From Arcticibacter pallidicorallinus (GTDB lineage: Bacteria; Bacteroidota; Bacteroidia; Sphingobacteriales; Sphingobacteriaceae), in contig NZ_PVTH01000003.1 in the NCBI RefSeq assembly GCF_003002875.1, positions 372,001-436,000 on the forward strand: a DNA stretch of 64,000 bases. The letters are read 5' to 3'. Positions 45,324 through 53,532 of the stretch are shown here, one piece after another. Numbering within the stretch: position 1 is the first letter of the stretch; each line of letters starts with the position of its first letter. Below the pieces are notes generated by a model. That model made no database searches. It saw nothing but the letters and a program-made list of their open reading frames with translations, and was not told the origin of the DNA. Position numbers and translations under genes: made by a program.

Positions 45324-47792
45324 ATGACAGCTGGTGAAAAGGCGATCTCTGCTTGGTTTAAATCTAAAAAGTGGAAGCAGTTTGCGTTTCAAAAGGAGAT
45401 GCAGGCTGCCTACCTCTCTGGTTTTTCGGGTCTGTTGAATGCCCCTACAGGAAGCGGTAAAACCTTTGCTTTGTTTCTGCCTATCGTTGCCGATTATATC
45501 AATCGCTATCCCGCTACCTATAAAGAGAAGCGTAATAACGGGTTGATGATGCTTTGGATAACGCCGTTAAGGGCGCTGACCAATGACATACGTAAGGCCA
45601 TGCAAACTGTGGTAGATGACCTGGAGATCCCCTGGTCGATAGGTAGCCGTACCGGAGATACCTCAGCTAAAGAAAAGCAGGCATTGAAACGCAGACAGCC
45701 GGAAGTATTGCTTACTACGCCAGAAAGCTTGCATTTGATGCTTTCGCAGAAGGATTATCCGAAGCTTTTCGAAAATTTACAGGCGGTGATAGCCGATGAG
45801 TGGCATGAGTTGCTGGGCACGAAGCGGGGGGTGCAGCTGGAGCTGGGATTGTCCCGGTTGAAGGGTATAAAAAAGGGCTCTGCGTCGAATTTGAGGATAT
45901 GGGGGATCAGTGCGACAATAGGGAATCTGGAGCAGGGGGCTGATGTGCTTCTAGGGCATGTTGCTGACCGGTCTGCCATTCGTTTGGTACGGGCGGATCT
46001 GGATAAGAAAATTGAGATACAATCGATCATCCCTGATGATATCGAGCAATTCTCCTGGGCAGGTCACCTGGGAATTAAGCTTCTTCCGAAGGTGATGGAC
46101 ATCGTAGCAAAGAGTAAGACGACATTAATCTTTACTAATACGCGCTCGCAGTCTGAAATATGGTATCATGCCATTCTGGACCGATACCCTGAGTATGCGG
46201 GGATAATGGCTATGCATCATGGGTCTTTAGATAATGAACTTCGTTCCTGGGTGGAGGCTGCGCTGCACAATGAGATGCTTAAGCTTGTTGTTTGTACCTC
46301 CAGTCTGGATCTGGGCGTCGATTTCCGGCCGGTGGATTCGGTAGTGCAGATCGGTAGCCCGAAAGGAGTAGCGCGGTTTATGCAGCGTGCGGGAAGGAGC
46401 GGCCATCATCCGGGGGCGACATCAAAAGCTTGGTTTGTGCCTACACATTCTCTGGAGCTGCTGGAGGGTGCGGCCATAAAGGGAGCTATTGAACACCGGA
46501 TCTTTGAGAGCAGGGATCCGATTGTTTTGGCAATGGATGTGCTGATGCAGTATCTGGTTACTTTAGCGGTTTCTGACGGGTTCAGGGCCGACCAGATCTT
46601 CCATGAGTTGAAAGATACTTACGCTTACGCCGAGCTGAGGGAATCTGAATATGCGCAAATCCTGAATTTTATTACTCTGGGTGGAAAGACTTTGTCGCAG
46701 TATGATGAGTACCTGAAAGTGGAGATAGAAGAAGGATTGTACAAGGTAAAGAGTAAGCGCGTTGCCATGCGCCACAGGCTCACGATGGGAACGATTGTAA
46801 GTGATGTCAGTATGCGCATTAAGTTTCTTTCGGGAGGATATCTGGGGTCTATTGAAGAGGATTTTGTTGCCAGAATGAAAGTGGGGGACAATTTCTGGTT
46901 TGCCGGGAGGAGTCTGGAGCTGGTGAAGATAAAAGATATGACGGCATTCGTGAAAAAGTCGCCGAAGAGCAATGGCAGAATTCCGAGCTGGATGGGAGGG
47001 CGGATACCTTTGTCCTCACAGCTCTCTGCGATGTTCAGGAGCAAGCTGGATGATGTAGCGCACCATATAGAGACTGATATTGAAATCAAGACGCTGAGGC
47101 CTTTATTTGACATGCAGGCGAAGCTGTCTCATTTGCCGACAAGTGGCGAGTTCCTGATTGAGGGGTTCAACTCTCATGATGGTTATCATCTGTTCTTTTA
47201 TCCCTTTGAAGGCCGCCTGGTACATGAGGGTATGGCATCTTTGTTTGCCTATCGCATTGCGAAGGTACGAAAGGCCAGTTTTTCAATTGCTATGAACGAC
47301 TATGGGTTTGAGTTGCTGTCGGCCGATCCGATACCTTTGGAGGAGGCCATCGCTGCAGATCTGTTTTCATCCGAAAATCTGCTCGACGACATACAGAATA
47401 GTTTGAACGCTAACGAGATGGCGCGAAGGCGTTTCAGGGATATCGCGCATATTGCGGGTTTGGTATTTACGGGTTTTCCTGGTAAGACAATGAAGAACAG
47501 GCATCTTCAGGCGTCGACATCGCTTCTTTTCGATGTTTTTAATGAATATGAGCCAGACAATGTTCTGGTGAGGCAGGCATATAATGAAGCGTTACAGTTC
47601 CAGCTGGAAGAGTTCAGGCTGAGGGAGGCGTTAAGCAGACTGCAGAAACTGAAGGTGATTATTACAGAGAGTAAAAAGCCCACTCCTTTTGCTTTCCCGA
47701 TCATGGTAGATAGGTTAAGGGAAAAGCTAACTACTGAGACATTGGAGGAAAGAGTGGCTAAGATGAGTTTAAGATATTCGAAAGGTAAATAA
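45324..47792 (+). CDS. DNA ligase-associated DEXH-box helicase (Lhr-like)
   Basis: An 822-residue SF2 helicase. Walker A 'NAPTGSGKT' (39-47), 'WITPLRALTNDI', 'TTPESLHLML', the DEWH box at 158-161, 'GISATIG' (motif III), 'TLIFTNTRSQSEIWYHAILDRYPEYAGIMAMHHGSLD', 'VVCTSSLDLGVDF' and 'QRAGRSGHHPGATS' (motif VI) are all there. The C-terminal 350 residues are Lhr-specific winged-helix and beta domains. The helicase is thought to unwind substrates for the ligase and exonuclease. It closes the three-gene set; a PdeM phosphoesterase is not next to it. Confidence 0.93.
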   Translation: MTAGEKAISAWFKSKKWKQFAFQKEMQAAYLSGFSGLLNAPTGSGKTFALFLPIVADYINRYPATYKEKRNNGLMMLWITPLRALTNDIRKAMQTVVDDLEIPWSIGSRTGDTSAKEKQALKRRQPEVLLTTPESLHLMLSQKDYPKLFENLQAVIADEWHELLGTKRGVQLELGLSRLKGIKKGSASNLRIWGISATIGNLEQGADVLLGHVADRSAIRLVRADLDKKIEIQSIIPDDIEQFSWAGHLGIKLLPKVMDIVAKSKTTLIFTNTRSQSEIWYHAILDRYPEYAGIMAMHHGSLDNELRSWVEAALHNEMLKLVVCTSSLDLGVDFRPVDSVVQIGSPKGVARFMQRAGRSGHHPGATSKAWFVPTHSLELLEGAAIKGAIEHRIFESRDPIVLAMDVLMQYLVTLAVSDGFRADQIFHELKDTYAYAELRESEYAQILNFITLGGKTLSQYDEYLKVEIEEGLYKVKSKRVAMRHRLTMGTIVSDVSMRIKFLSGGYLGSIEEDFVARMKVGDNFWFAGRSLELVKIKDMTAFVKKSPKSNGRIPSWMGGRIPLSSQLSAMFRSKLDDVAHHIETDIEIKTLRPLFDMQAKLSHLPTSGEFLIEGFNSHDGYHLFFYPFEGRLVHEGMASLFAYRIAKVRKASFSIAMNDYGFELLSADPIPLEEAIAADLFSSENLLDDIQNSLNANEMARRRFRDIAHIAGLVFTGFPGKTMKNRHLQASTSLLFDVFNEYEPDNVLVRQAYNEALQFQLEEFRLREALSRLQKLKVIITESKKPTPFAFPIMVDRLREKLTTETLEERVAKMSLRYSKGK

Positions 47793-47832
47793 TGGCAGCG
47801 TATTTGCATAGTAGAAGGCAAACATATACACT

Positions 47833-48024
47833 ATGAACTTAAAGAGAACTTTTGGTACTATATTGACGATACTAGGTATCGTAGGACTGATATATGCTGC
47901 TGTAGGTTTTGTTCAGCAGTCTGGCTCTCCAAGGGAGTTGATTGTTTACGGAATTCTTGGACTGATATTCTTTTTTACCGGCATCGGCCTGGTTAAGAAT
48001 ACACGGGACGTGGCTAAAATGTAA
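47833..48024 (+). CDS. Small two-helix membrane protein, unknown
   Basis: A 63-residue protein with two membrane helices ('FGTILTILGIVGLIYAAVGF' and 'LIVYGILGLIFFFTGIGLV') separated by a polar turn 'VQQSGSPREL' and a basic end. It starts 40 bp after the ligase-associated helicase gene and could be cotranscribed. No function is known. Confidence 0.75.
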   Translation: MNLKRTFGTILTILGIVGLIYAAVGFVQQSGSPRELIVYGILGLIFFFTGIGLVKNTRDVAKM

Positions 48025-48027
48025 AAA

Positions 48028-48064
48028 GGGTTGATATGAATAGCCTTTGCTTTCATATCAACCC
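48028..48064. terminator. Bidirectional intrinsic terminator
   Basis: Perfect 13-bp stem GGGTTGATATGAA/TTCATATCAACCC (48028-48040 with 48052-48064), 11-nt loop, A run before and T-rich after. It separates the convergent small membrane protein and NlpC/P60 genes. Confidence 0.88.
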
Positions 48065-48083
48065 TCGCTTTTTAAACAATTTT

Positions 48084-48617
48084 TTACAACTGTTCTTTCA
48101 GAGACTCGATAAGTCTTCCTCCTTTGTAATAGTAACGTTTCCAGTAGGACTCGTTAAGATTACTGATCGTAACACCCCTGCTTGATGACGCATGAGCAAA
48201 TTTGTCGTCTCCAAGATAAACGCCGACGTGTGATATAGCGCGACTTTTAATCTTAAAGAATACCAGATCACCTTCTTTCAGATCATCCTTGCTTACAGGA
48301 TTGACCATGGTGAAGATATTTCTGGAATTGTTGCCAATAACTGTATTGAATACCTTGTCGTACAGTTGAAAAGCAAAACCTGAGCAGTCGATTCCTCTTT
48401 TGGTATCTCCACCTAAGCGGTAGGGAGTTCCAATCCAGTCATAAACAAATTGGTAAAGCTTAACGTTTGATGTAGCTGATACGGCAATTCCCATGATCTG
48501 AGAAAAGTAATCCTTGGCAAGATTGTCAGGATCCTCTACAGTTTTTTTAGTTTGCGCCTGGGTATTAGACACGTACATAATAGCGATTAACATCGCTATA
48601 ATCATTTTTTTCCCCAT
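48084..48617 (-). CDS. NlpC/P60 family cysteine peptidase (secreted)
   Basis: A 177-residue secreted protein with a signal peptide ('MIIAMLIAIMYVSNTQA'). The C-terminal NlpC/P60 domain has C78 ('KRGIDCSGF'), H130 ('AISHVGVYLGDD') and H142 ('FAHASSSRGVTIS'). It likely cleaves D-gamma-glutamyl-meso-DAP in peptidoglycan stem peptides. This is a short Spr/MepS-like protein but without a lipobox. Its leader holds an inverted repeat at the predicted transcript start. Confidence 0.93.
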   Translation of the reverse strand: MGKKMIIAMLIAIMYVSNTQAQTKKTVEDPDNLAKDYFSQIMGIAVSATSNVKLYQFVYDWIGTPYRLGGDTKRGIDCSGFAFQLYDKVFNTVIGNNSRNIFTMVNPVSKDDLKEGDLVFFKIKSRAISHVGVYLGDDKFAHASSSRGVTISNLNESYWKRYYYKGGRLIESLKEQL

Positions 48618-48661
48618 TTAAACTTCGTTTAAAGTTAAACAACAGTACTTTTAAACGCCCT

Positions 48662-48686
48662 CTTGTGTCATAAGATCTGACACGAG
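48662..48686. promoter_or_regulatory. Inverted repeat in the nlpC leader
   Basis: CTTGTGTCA and TGACACGAG form 9-bp arms with one mismatch around a 7-nt loop, right at the predicted 5' end of the transcript. Could be an operator or an mRNA 5' hairpin. Confidence 0.4.
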
Positions 48687-48691
48687 CATTG

Positions 48692-48721
48692 CAAATCTAG
48701 TTAAATTATCGGAAGCGTCAA
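48692..48721 (-). promoter_or_regulatory. nlpC promoter
   Basis: On the minus strand TTG (48721-48719) and TAGATTTG (48699-48692), spaced 19 bp, match the Bacteroidetes consensus. The nlpC ATG is 75 bp downstream of the -7 element. Confidence 0.65.
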
Positions 48722-48793
48722 GTGAAAAGTGTCCTGTTTTTCCAAATTTAACATTTCAATTGTCCTGATTATGATACAATTGACCACAAAAAG

Positions 48794-49741
48794 TCACTTT
48801 TTTCCTTTGACGTACAGGGTGATCTGGCTGGTATGAGGAAGGCCCAGGGTGCTACCTGGAATGACCTTAAGGAAACGTTGAAGATAGACGTCGACTATTC
48901 CTTCCAGCACTTTACGACGGGAGGCAGTAAACTCGGCACTGGTCCAGAATGTGTCGACCTGCAGCTTTCCATGCTGGTCTACCAGGGCAGTGAAAGTATG
49001 GGAGAAGTCTTTATAGGCCTTATTGATGTTAATCGAATATTCGGGCTTCAGATAGGTGTCGGCAGAGCTTATACTCAATAGATTGTGAGGGTCATATTGC
49101 AGGCCCTCTTTCACAACTTCTATCTCCTTTATGGTACTTATCAGCTGGACGGGTTGACGGGCGGCAAAGGCGCTATCGGGATTTTTTGGGTTTCTATTGG
49201 CTCTGGAGACCAAAGATTTAATGAAAAGGGTGTCGTTTCGATTTGGTCTCCTAAGCAGCACGGGATCCTTTTTTAGCACGTCACTAAGATACCGGTGGGA
49301 GTAGAATTTCATCGTGACGTTGGATCTCTCTCTAGAGACTTCTTTTCTATCTACAGAGAGGAGCTGGAAAGTCAGGCTGTCTTTTGTCAGTTTCTTCAGG
49401 CGAAGCCATTCTCTTGCGATATTAAATACAGAGTCATGATCATGATAGATGGGATAGTGGTAGTACTTCTTTTCAAAGGGACTATAGATCATCACGGAGT
49501 CTTCTGACAAGAAATACAGCTTCCAGGCGGGTTCTTGCTGAAAGCCATATTCATTGAAAGCGAGGCCATTGTCAAATGCCCTGCGGACTTCGATAAACTG
49601 CATGCCCAGTACGGGTTGGAAAGAAGGCCGCTCTATTTTCTTATCCTTACTATCACAGGATGTGAGAATAAATGCCGTAAAGAACATGAACAGGGTGGCA
49701 GCAAGTTTAATATTTTTTGTAAAGCCGTGTTGAAGCATCAT
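48794..49741 (-). CDS. Hypothetical lipoprotein
   Basis: A 315-residue protein with a lipoprotein signal ending in 'FILTSC' (C29) and then a charged segment. The rest is alpha/beta with no motif I recognise: 'MQFIEVRRAFDNGLAFNEYGFQQ', 'WKLYFLSEDSVMIYSPFEKKYYHYP', and a C-terminal 'TFTALVDQHGKLQVD' that recalls TonB-like strands. The start could be either of two adjacent ATGs (49741 or 49738). Convergent context none; it is probably expressed alone, 176 bp upstream of nlpC. Confidence 0.75.
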   Translation of the reverse strand: MMLQHGFTKNIKLAATLFMFFTAFILTSCDSKDKKIERPSFQPVLGMQFIEVRRAFDNGLAFNEYGFQQEPAWKLYFLSEDSVMIYSPFEKKYYHYPIYHDHDSVFNIAREWLRLKKLTKDSLTFQLLSVDRKEVSRERSNVTMKFYSHRYLSDVLKKDPVLLRRPNRNDTLFIKSLVSRANRNPKNPDSAFAARQPVQLISTIKEIEVVKEGLQYDPHNLLSISSADTYLKPEYSININKAYKDFSHTFTALVDQHGKLQVDTFWTSAEFTASRRKVLEGIVDVYLQRFLKVIPGSTLGLPHTSQITLYVKGKK

Positions 49742-49777
49742 GCAGCTAAATATACATGAAGTTTACTGTTAGAGAAA

Positions 49778-50314
49778 TCAGTCAGTTGATTTCTGGGGCG
49801 TGATCCGTAGTCTTGAAACGTCAAATCCTTTGCGGTCTGCAGACATCAGCAGTTTCTTGTAGACATCCATTTCCATCCAGGGCTTGCGGCTTAATATCCA
49901 GAGGTAATTGCGGTTAGGATGTCCGACCATGGCATAACTATAATCGGGTGCAAGCTCAAGAATCCAATATTTTCCTTTAAACGGCCATTGGAACTGGACA
50001 TTTAGTTTGGCATTCGTTTTTTTGTCGGTGACTTTTGCGATGCCCATAGCAATTCTTTCCTCGCCGTTTGCTATGCAGGAATTCTTAACTGATATTGTAT
50101 TATCTGAATTGAGCGAGTAATGCGCAGACGTATAGGTGCAGCCCTTTTGAAACTTTTGCGGGAAAGAAGCGATTTCATACCACTTACCCAGGTATTTTTC
50201 AAGTTCAACATGAGGGACTGTATCGAGGGGTTTTTTTATCAGTTTACGAAGGACAAGGGCAGCCGAAGCGAAAAGAATGGCTGCAATGGCTATTTCAGGT
50301 GTTGTTTTTTTCAT
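49778..50314 (-). CDS. Lipocalin family protein (Blc-like)
   Basis: A 178-residue lipocalin with an N-terminal hydrophobic anchor (residues 9-25, no lipobox), the GxW signature at 44-46 ('LGKWYEIASFPQKFQKGC') and the barrel end 'WILSRKPWMEMDVYKKLL'. Bacterial Blc proteins bind lipids such as lysophospholipids at the outer membrane. The lack of a lipobox cysteine differs from E. coli Blc; a membrane anchor may replace it. Confidence 0.88.
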   Translation of the reverse strand: MKKTTPEIAIAAILFASAALVLRKLIKKPLDTVPHVELEKYLGKWYEIASFPQKFQKGCTYTSAHYSLNSDNTISVKNSCIANGEERIAMGIAKVTDKKTNAKLNVQFQWPFKGKYWILELAPDYSYAMVGHPNRNYLWILSRKPWMEMDVYKKLLMSADRKGFDVSRLRITPQKSTD

Positions 50315-50359
50315 GTTAATTTAACAAAGAACCTTCAGGAAGGTTTAGTTGCTAAACTA

Positions 50360-50701
50360 TCATAAATCCATGCGCGTTTTTTTTGGCAGACTACCGACTA
50401 CCAGATCGTAGGAATCACGAATCCATTGCCTGAGCAGCTCATCCGGTACGGCACCACTTATCTGTATTGTATTCCAGTGTCTTTTATTCATATGGTATCC
50501 CGGAAGGACGTCCGGATATAATTCTCTAAGCTCGATAGCTTTTTCAGGATCACATTTTACATTAAAAGAGAAGGGCTCCAGAGAGGCTAACGAAAACACT
50601 TTGTCTTTTACTTTTACCACGAGGGTATCGTCTCCAAAGGGAAAGCCTTCGGTAGTACCCTTAAGGCTCAGGCAAAATTCGCGGTAATCTTCAATATTCA
50701 T
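50360..50701 (-). CDS. MmcQ/YjbR family protein
   Basis: A 113-residue protein of the MmcQ/YjbR family ('YCN-like' fold; DNA-binding by analogy). Features: 'FCLSLKGTTEGFPFGDDTLVVKVKDKVFSLASL', 'FNVKCDPEKAIELRELYPDVLPGYHMNKRHWNTI' and 'IRDSYDLVVGSLPKKTR'. No defined reaction is known. It is 9 bp downstream of the S41 protease gene and probably cotranscribed. Confidence 0.88.
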   Translation of the reverse strand: MNIEDYREFCLSLKGTTEGFPFGDDTLVVKVKDKVFSLASLEPFSFNVKCDPEKAIELRELYPDVLPGYHMNKRHWNTIQISGAVPDELLRQWIRDSYDLVVGSLPKKTRMDL

Positions 50702-50710
50702 GTTAATTAT

Positions 50711-52429
50711 TTAATCTTCTGAGAGACTTGCAGTGAAGCCATGAACGGGCTTCCCAATAGAGCTGAAGGTGCCGTTTCCCTTCAGAATGGAAGTTAACAT
50801 ATTTTTATTTAAAAGAACCTCTTTAGCAGACTGGATATCTTTATCGGAGCTGAAGCTGTTTTCGGTACGTCCGTTCTGAAAGTAGTATCGTGAGATTATT
50901 TCGTTCTGGAGCAGGAGTCTGATCTCCGGCTTGAATTGCAGCAGATCATTTTTCTTGCTGACAGATACCTTTGTTTTCAAGGCGTTGTATTCATTTTGTA
51001 TTTCCGACAGCTTCTTTTCTCTATCAGCTTCTGTTTTTAAGTCATCCAATAGTTTCTCAGTTTTAGTAAGATAATTATAATCCTTATCGGACATATAATT
51101 GACGAAATTGCTGTACTCCTCATCGCTCAGCGTGAAGATACCTGGTTTGGGTATTTCGTCATGGTTATTACGGAAAAGTGTCGCATAGTCGAAGATGAAA
51201 CGCTTTGTAAGCAGCGTTAACGCTATGGGGCTGTATTTTGCAGGCGTAATGAACTTGTCCGGATAAACCCCGCTGCCATCGTAAACAGTACGGCCGCCCT
51301 TGGTCTGATAAGCAGTTATCAGGGAATCGGCTATTTTTACGACCTGTCCGTTTTCCTTTTTGTGCGTATAGTCGAGTGACTGTATGCATCTACCGGAAGG
51401 TGTATAGTATTTGGCTACAGTTACTTTCACGAGGCTGTTGTAAGGCAGATTAAAGCTTTGTTGAACGAGGCCCTTTCCATAGCTTCGCTGACCAATGACC
51501 ACCGCGCGATCGAGATCTTGAAGGGCTCCTGCGACAATCTCAGAAGCTGAAGCAGAGCGTCCGTTTATGAGAATAACAAGGGGTAATTTTGGGGCAAGTG
51601 GCTTGTTGTAGGTTTTGTAAGTGAAGGACTTTTCCTTCGTTTTTCCTTTTTGGGTGACGACAATGGTATTCGGATCAACAAAAAGATTGACGATTTTTAC
51701 GGCTTCCTGCAGGATGCCACCTCCATTGGAGCGGAGGTCCAGGATAAGCCCTTCAGGTTTTTGTTTTAATATAGATAATAGAGAGGTTTCGACTTCGGAA
51801 GCGGACTTCTCAAGGAACTTGTCTAATTTAATATACCCTATGTTGTTATTGATCAGCCCGGAATAGCTAACATTAGGCTGGGTTATTTCGTCTCTGACCA
51901 GATTCTTTTGTAATGGTTCTTTAATCCCAGGCCTGATGACGGTAAGTTTTAAGCTGGTGCCTCTAGGTCCCTTCAGCATAGAGCTTACTGATTCATAGGG
52001 TTTCCCTTTTAGTTGAATGTCGTTTATCGCTGTGATTTCATCTCCTGCGCGCAGGTCGCTTTTTTGCGCCGGAAAGCCCTCGAATGCTTCTGCAACCAGG
52101 AACTTACCATCCCGCTGATGGATGCTGGTTCCTATGCCGCCATACTGGGTACTGACATACCTCATGCGGTAGTCTTCCATGTTTGATTCGGGGACATACT
52201 CCGTGTAAGGATCCATGCTCTGAAGCATGGCTTCAATACCCGTCTCCATCATTTCGGAAGGATTAATATCGTCTACGTAGTTGATATTGATCTCCTTGTA
52301 TAACGAGTTAAATATCTCCAGACTCTTGGATGCCTCGAAATAGGCATCGCTGAAGGCAAGAGAGAGTAATGCGATCCCCGAAAAAGCGGAGATTCTAAGT
52401 GTCTTTGAATGTTTCTTCAGGCTCAACAT
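50711..52429 (-). CDS. S41 family peptidase (CtpA-like)
   Basis: A 572-residue C-terminal processing protease, the second in the window. An N-terminal membrane segment (about 12-28) is followed by a PDZ domain (about 90-165, 'GGIGTSIHQRDGKFLVAEAFEGFPAQKSDLRAGDEI'), the S41 core with S294 in 'GRSASASEI' and K319 in 'RSYGKGLVQ' (25 apart), and a charged helical C-terminus. It lacks the DUF3340 domain of the Prc-like protein at 40409. Targets are unknown; family members process envelope proteins. Confidence 0.94.
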   Translation of the reverse strand: MLSLKKHSKTLRISAFSGIALLSLAFSDAYFEASKSLEIFNSLYKEININYVDDINPSEMMETGIEAMLQSMDPYTEYVPESNMEDYRMRYVSTQYGGIGTSIHQRDGKFLVAEAFEGFPAQKSDLRAGDEITAINDIQLKGKPYESVSSMLKGPRGTSLKLTVIRPGIKEPLQKNLVRDEITQPNVSYSGLINNNIGYIKLDKFLEKSASEVETSLLSILKQKPEGLILDLRSNGGGILQEAVKIVNLFVDPNTIVVTQKGKTKEKSFTYKTYNKPLAPKLPLVILINGRSASASEIVAGALQDLDRAVVIGQRSYGKGLVQQSFNLPYNSLVKVTVAKYYTPSGRCIQSLDYTHKKENGQVVKIADSLITAYQTKGGRTVYDGSGVYPDKFITPAKYSPIALTLLTKRFIFDYATLFRNNHDEIPKPGIFTLSDEEYSNFVNYMSDKDYNYLTKTEKLLDDLKTEADREKKLSEIQNEYNALKTKVSVSKKNDLLQFKPEIRLLLQNEIISRYYFQNGRTENSFSSDKDIQSAKEVLLNKNMLTSILKGNGTFSSIGKPVHGFTASLSED

Positions 52430-52533
52430 AATCCATTCTTATTGCACGTTACAGGTAGACGAAGGTGCAGGATTATAAATATACCATTTGAAGACGAGAT
52501 TTACCTTTTTATTGGAATTTTGCCGCGCAAGTG

Positions 52534-52749
52534 TTACAGGCGGTTATTGTCGATGTTTACAAGACCTTTTTTTAAAGTGAAGACGACGTATTCGCGGTTC
52601 CTTTTTAGTCTTGTCATTAGCCTTTGAATAAGCTGTTCTTCTTCGCCGGCCTGATAGGCTAGATCTTCTTCAGATAGTTCTCTGTATTTTCTTTCGACCT
52701 TTAATTTAAGTCTTTCCCAGTCTGCTGTACTAATAGTGATTTCCGCCAT
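52534..52749 (-). CDS. CsbD-like small helical protein
   Basis: A 71-residue charged helical protein: 'ADWERLKLKVERKYRELSEEDLAYQAGEEEQLIQRLMTRL'. The W..LK...KEK...L...D......G....L...L pattern matches the CsbD family, stress-induced soluble proteins with no assigned mechanism. It ends in a strand-like 'YVVFTLKKGL'. It is divergent from the beta-barrel gene, whose promoter lies between. Family call is by eye. Confidence 0.65.
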   Translation of the reverse strand: MAEITISTADWERLKLKVERKYRELSEEDLAYQAGEEEQLIQRLMTRLKRNREYVVFTLKKGLVNIDNNRL

Positions 52750-52785
52750 GATTTTCTTTGCCGTAAAATTAGGAAATAATACGTG

Positions 52786-52816
52786 TTTAAAAAAAAGTGA
52801 ATGACTCGTACATTTG
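52786..52816 (+). promoter_or_regulatory. Promoter of the outer membrane beta-barrel gene
   Basis: TTT at 52786-52788 and TACATTTG at 52809-52816, spaced 20 bp, fit the Bacteroidetes promoter with a one-base-short -33. Leader of about 50 nt to the ATG at 52871. Confidence 0.55.
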
Positions 52817-52870
52817 GCAACTATATACGATGCTGATTGTTATTAAGCATTAAACACTAAGAATACGAAT

Positions 52871-53467
52871 ATGAGAAAGATTTTATTGTTAGGAATGGTT
52901 ATGTTGGGACTTGGTAAGGCCGCTTCTGCGCAGCTACCGTCTTTTAACCTGGGACTGAAGGCAGGGTTGAACTTTGCGAAACTGGAATCGGATTTTGCCA
53001 GCGATGAAAACCGCCTTGGTTATCAGGCCGGTTTATGGGCACGTGTAGGTGGGGGCGGTTTTTATGTACAGCCCGAAGCTTACCTTGCTGGCAAGGGGGG
53101 CGAATTCAAGTCGGAGAACACTGAAGGCGCGATAAATGCTGAAGGCAAAGTGAGGTTTACCACCCTCGATGTGCCGGTATTGCTGGGTACAAAGGTGGGA
53201 GTAGGCCCCGTGAATGTACGCTTTATGGCGGGACCTGTTGTTTCTTTTGTACTGGACAAGGATCTGTCGGGTAACGACGTTCTTGATGCTTACCGGAAGG
53301 ACAGCTACAAGGATCAGAACTGGGGAGCACAGTTTGGAGCAGGAGTGGACATTTCGAAAATCACACTCGATCTAAGATATGAAGCAGGACTGACCGATGT
53401 GAGTGACAGTGATGTGCTTAAAAAGCAAAATCTGTGGCAGTTGAGTCTTGGATTCAAAATACTTTAA
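52871..53467 (+). CDS. Outer membrane beta-barrel protein (OMP_b-brl_2)
   Basis: A 198-residue secreted protein with a signal peptide (cleavage after 'KAASAQ') and amphipathic strands typical of an eight-stranded barrel: 'FNLGLKAGLNFAKLES', 'LGYQAGLWARVGGGGFYVQPEAYLAGKGGEF', 'VRFTTLDVPVLLGTKVG', 'VRFMAGPVVSFVL', 'WGAQFGAGVDISKITLDLRYEAGLTD'. It ends 'WQLSLGFKIL', an outer-membrane-type C-terminus. A PorT/OmpW-like small barrel; ligand unknown. Confidence 0.88.
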   Translation: MRKILLLGMVMLGLGKAASAQLPSFNLGLKAGLNFAKLESDFASDENRLGYQAGLWARVGGGGFYVQPEAYLAGKGGEFKSENTEGAINAEGKVRFTTLDVPVLLGTKVGVGPVNVRFMAGPVVSFVLDKDLSGNDVLDAYRKDSYKDQNWGAQFGAGVDISKITLDLRYEAGLTDVSDSDVLKKQNLWQLSLGFKIL

Positions 53468-53532
53468 GACAATTTTTTCATCAGACCTGTCTGCTTAAGG
53501 GCGGGTCTGATGAGCTATCCGTTTAGCAAACT

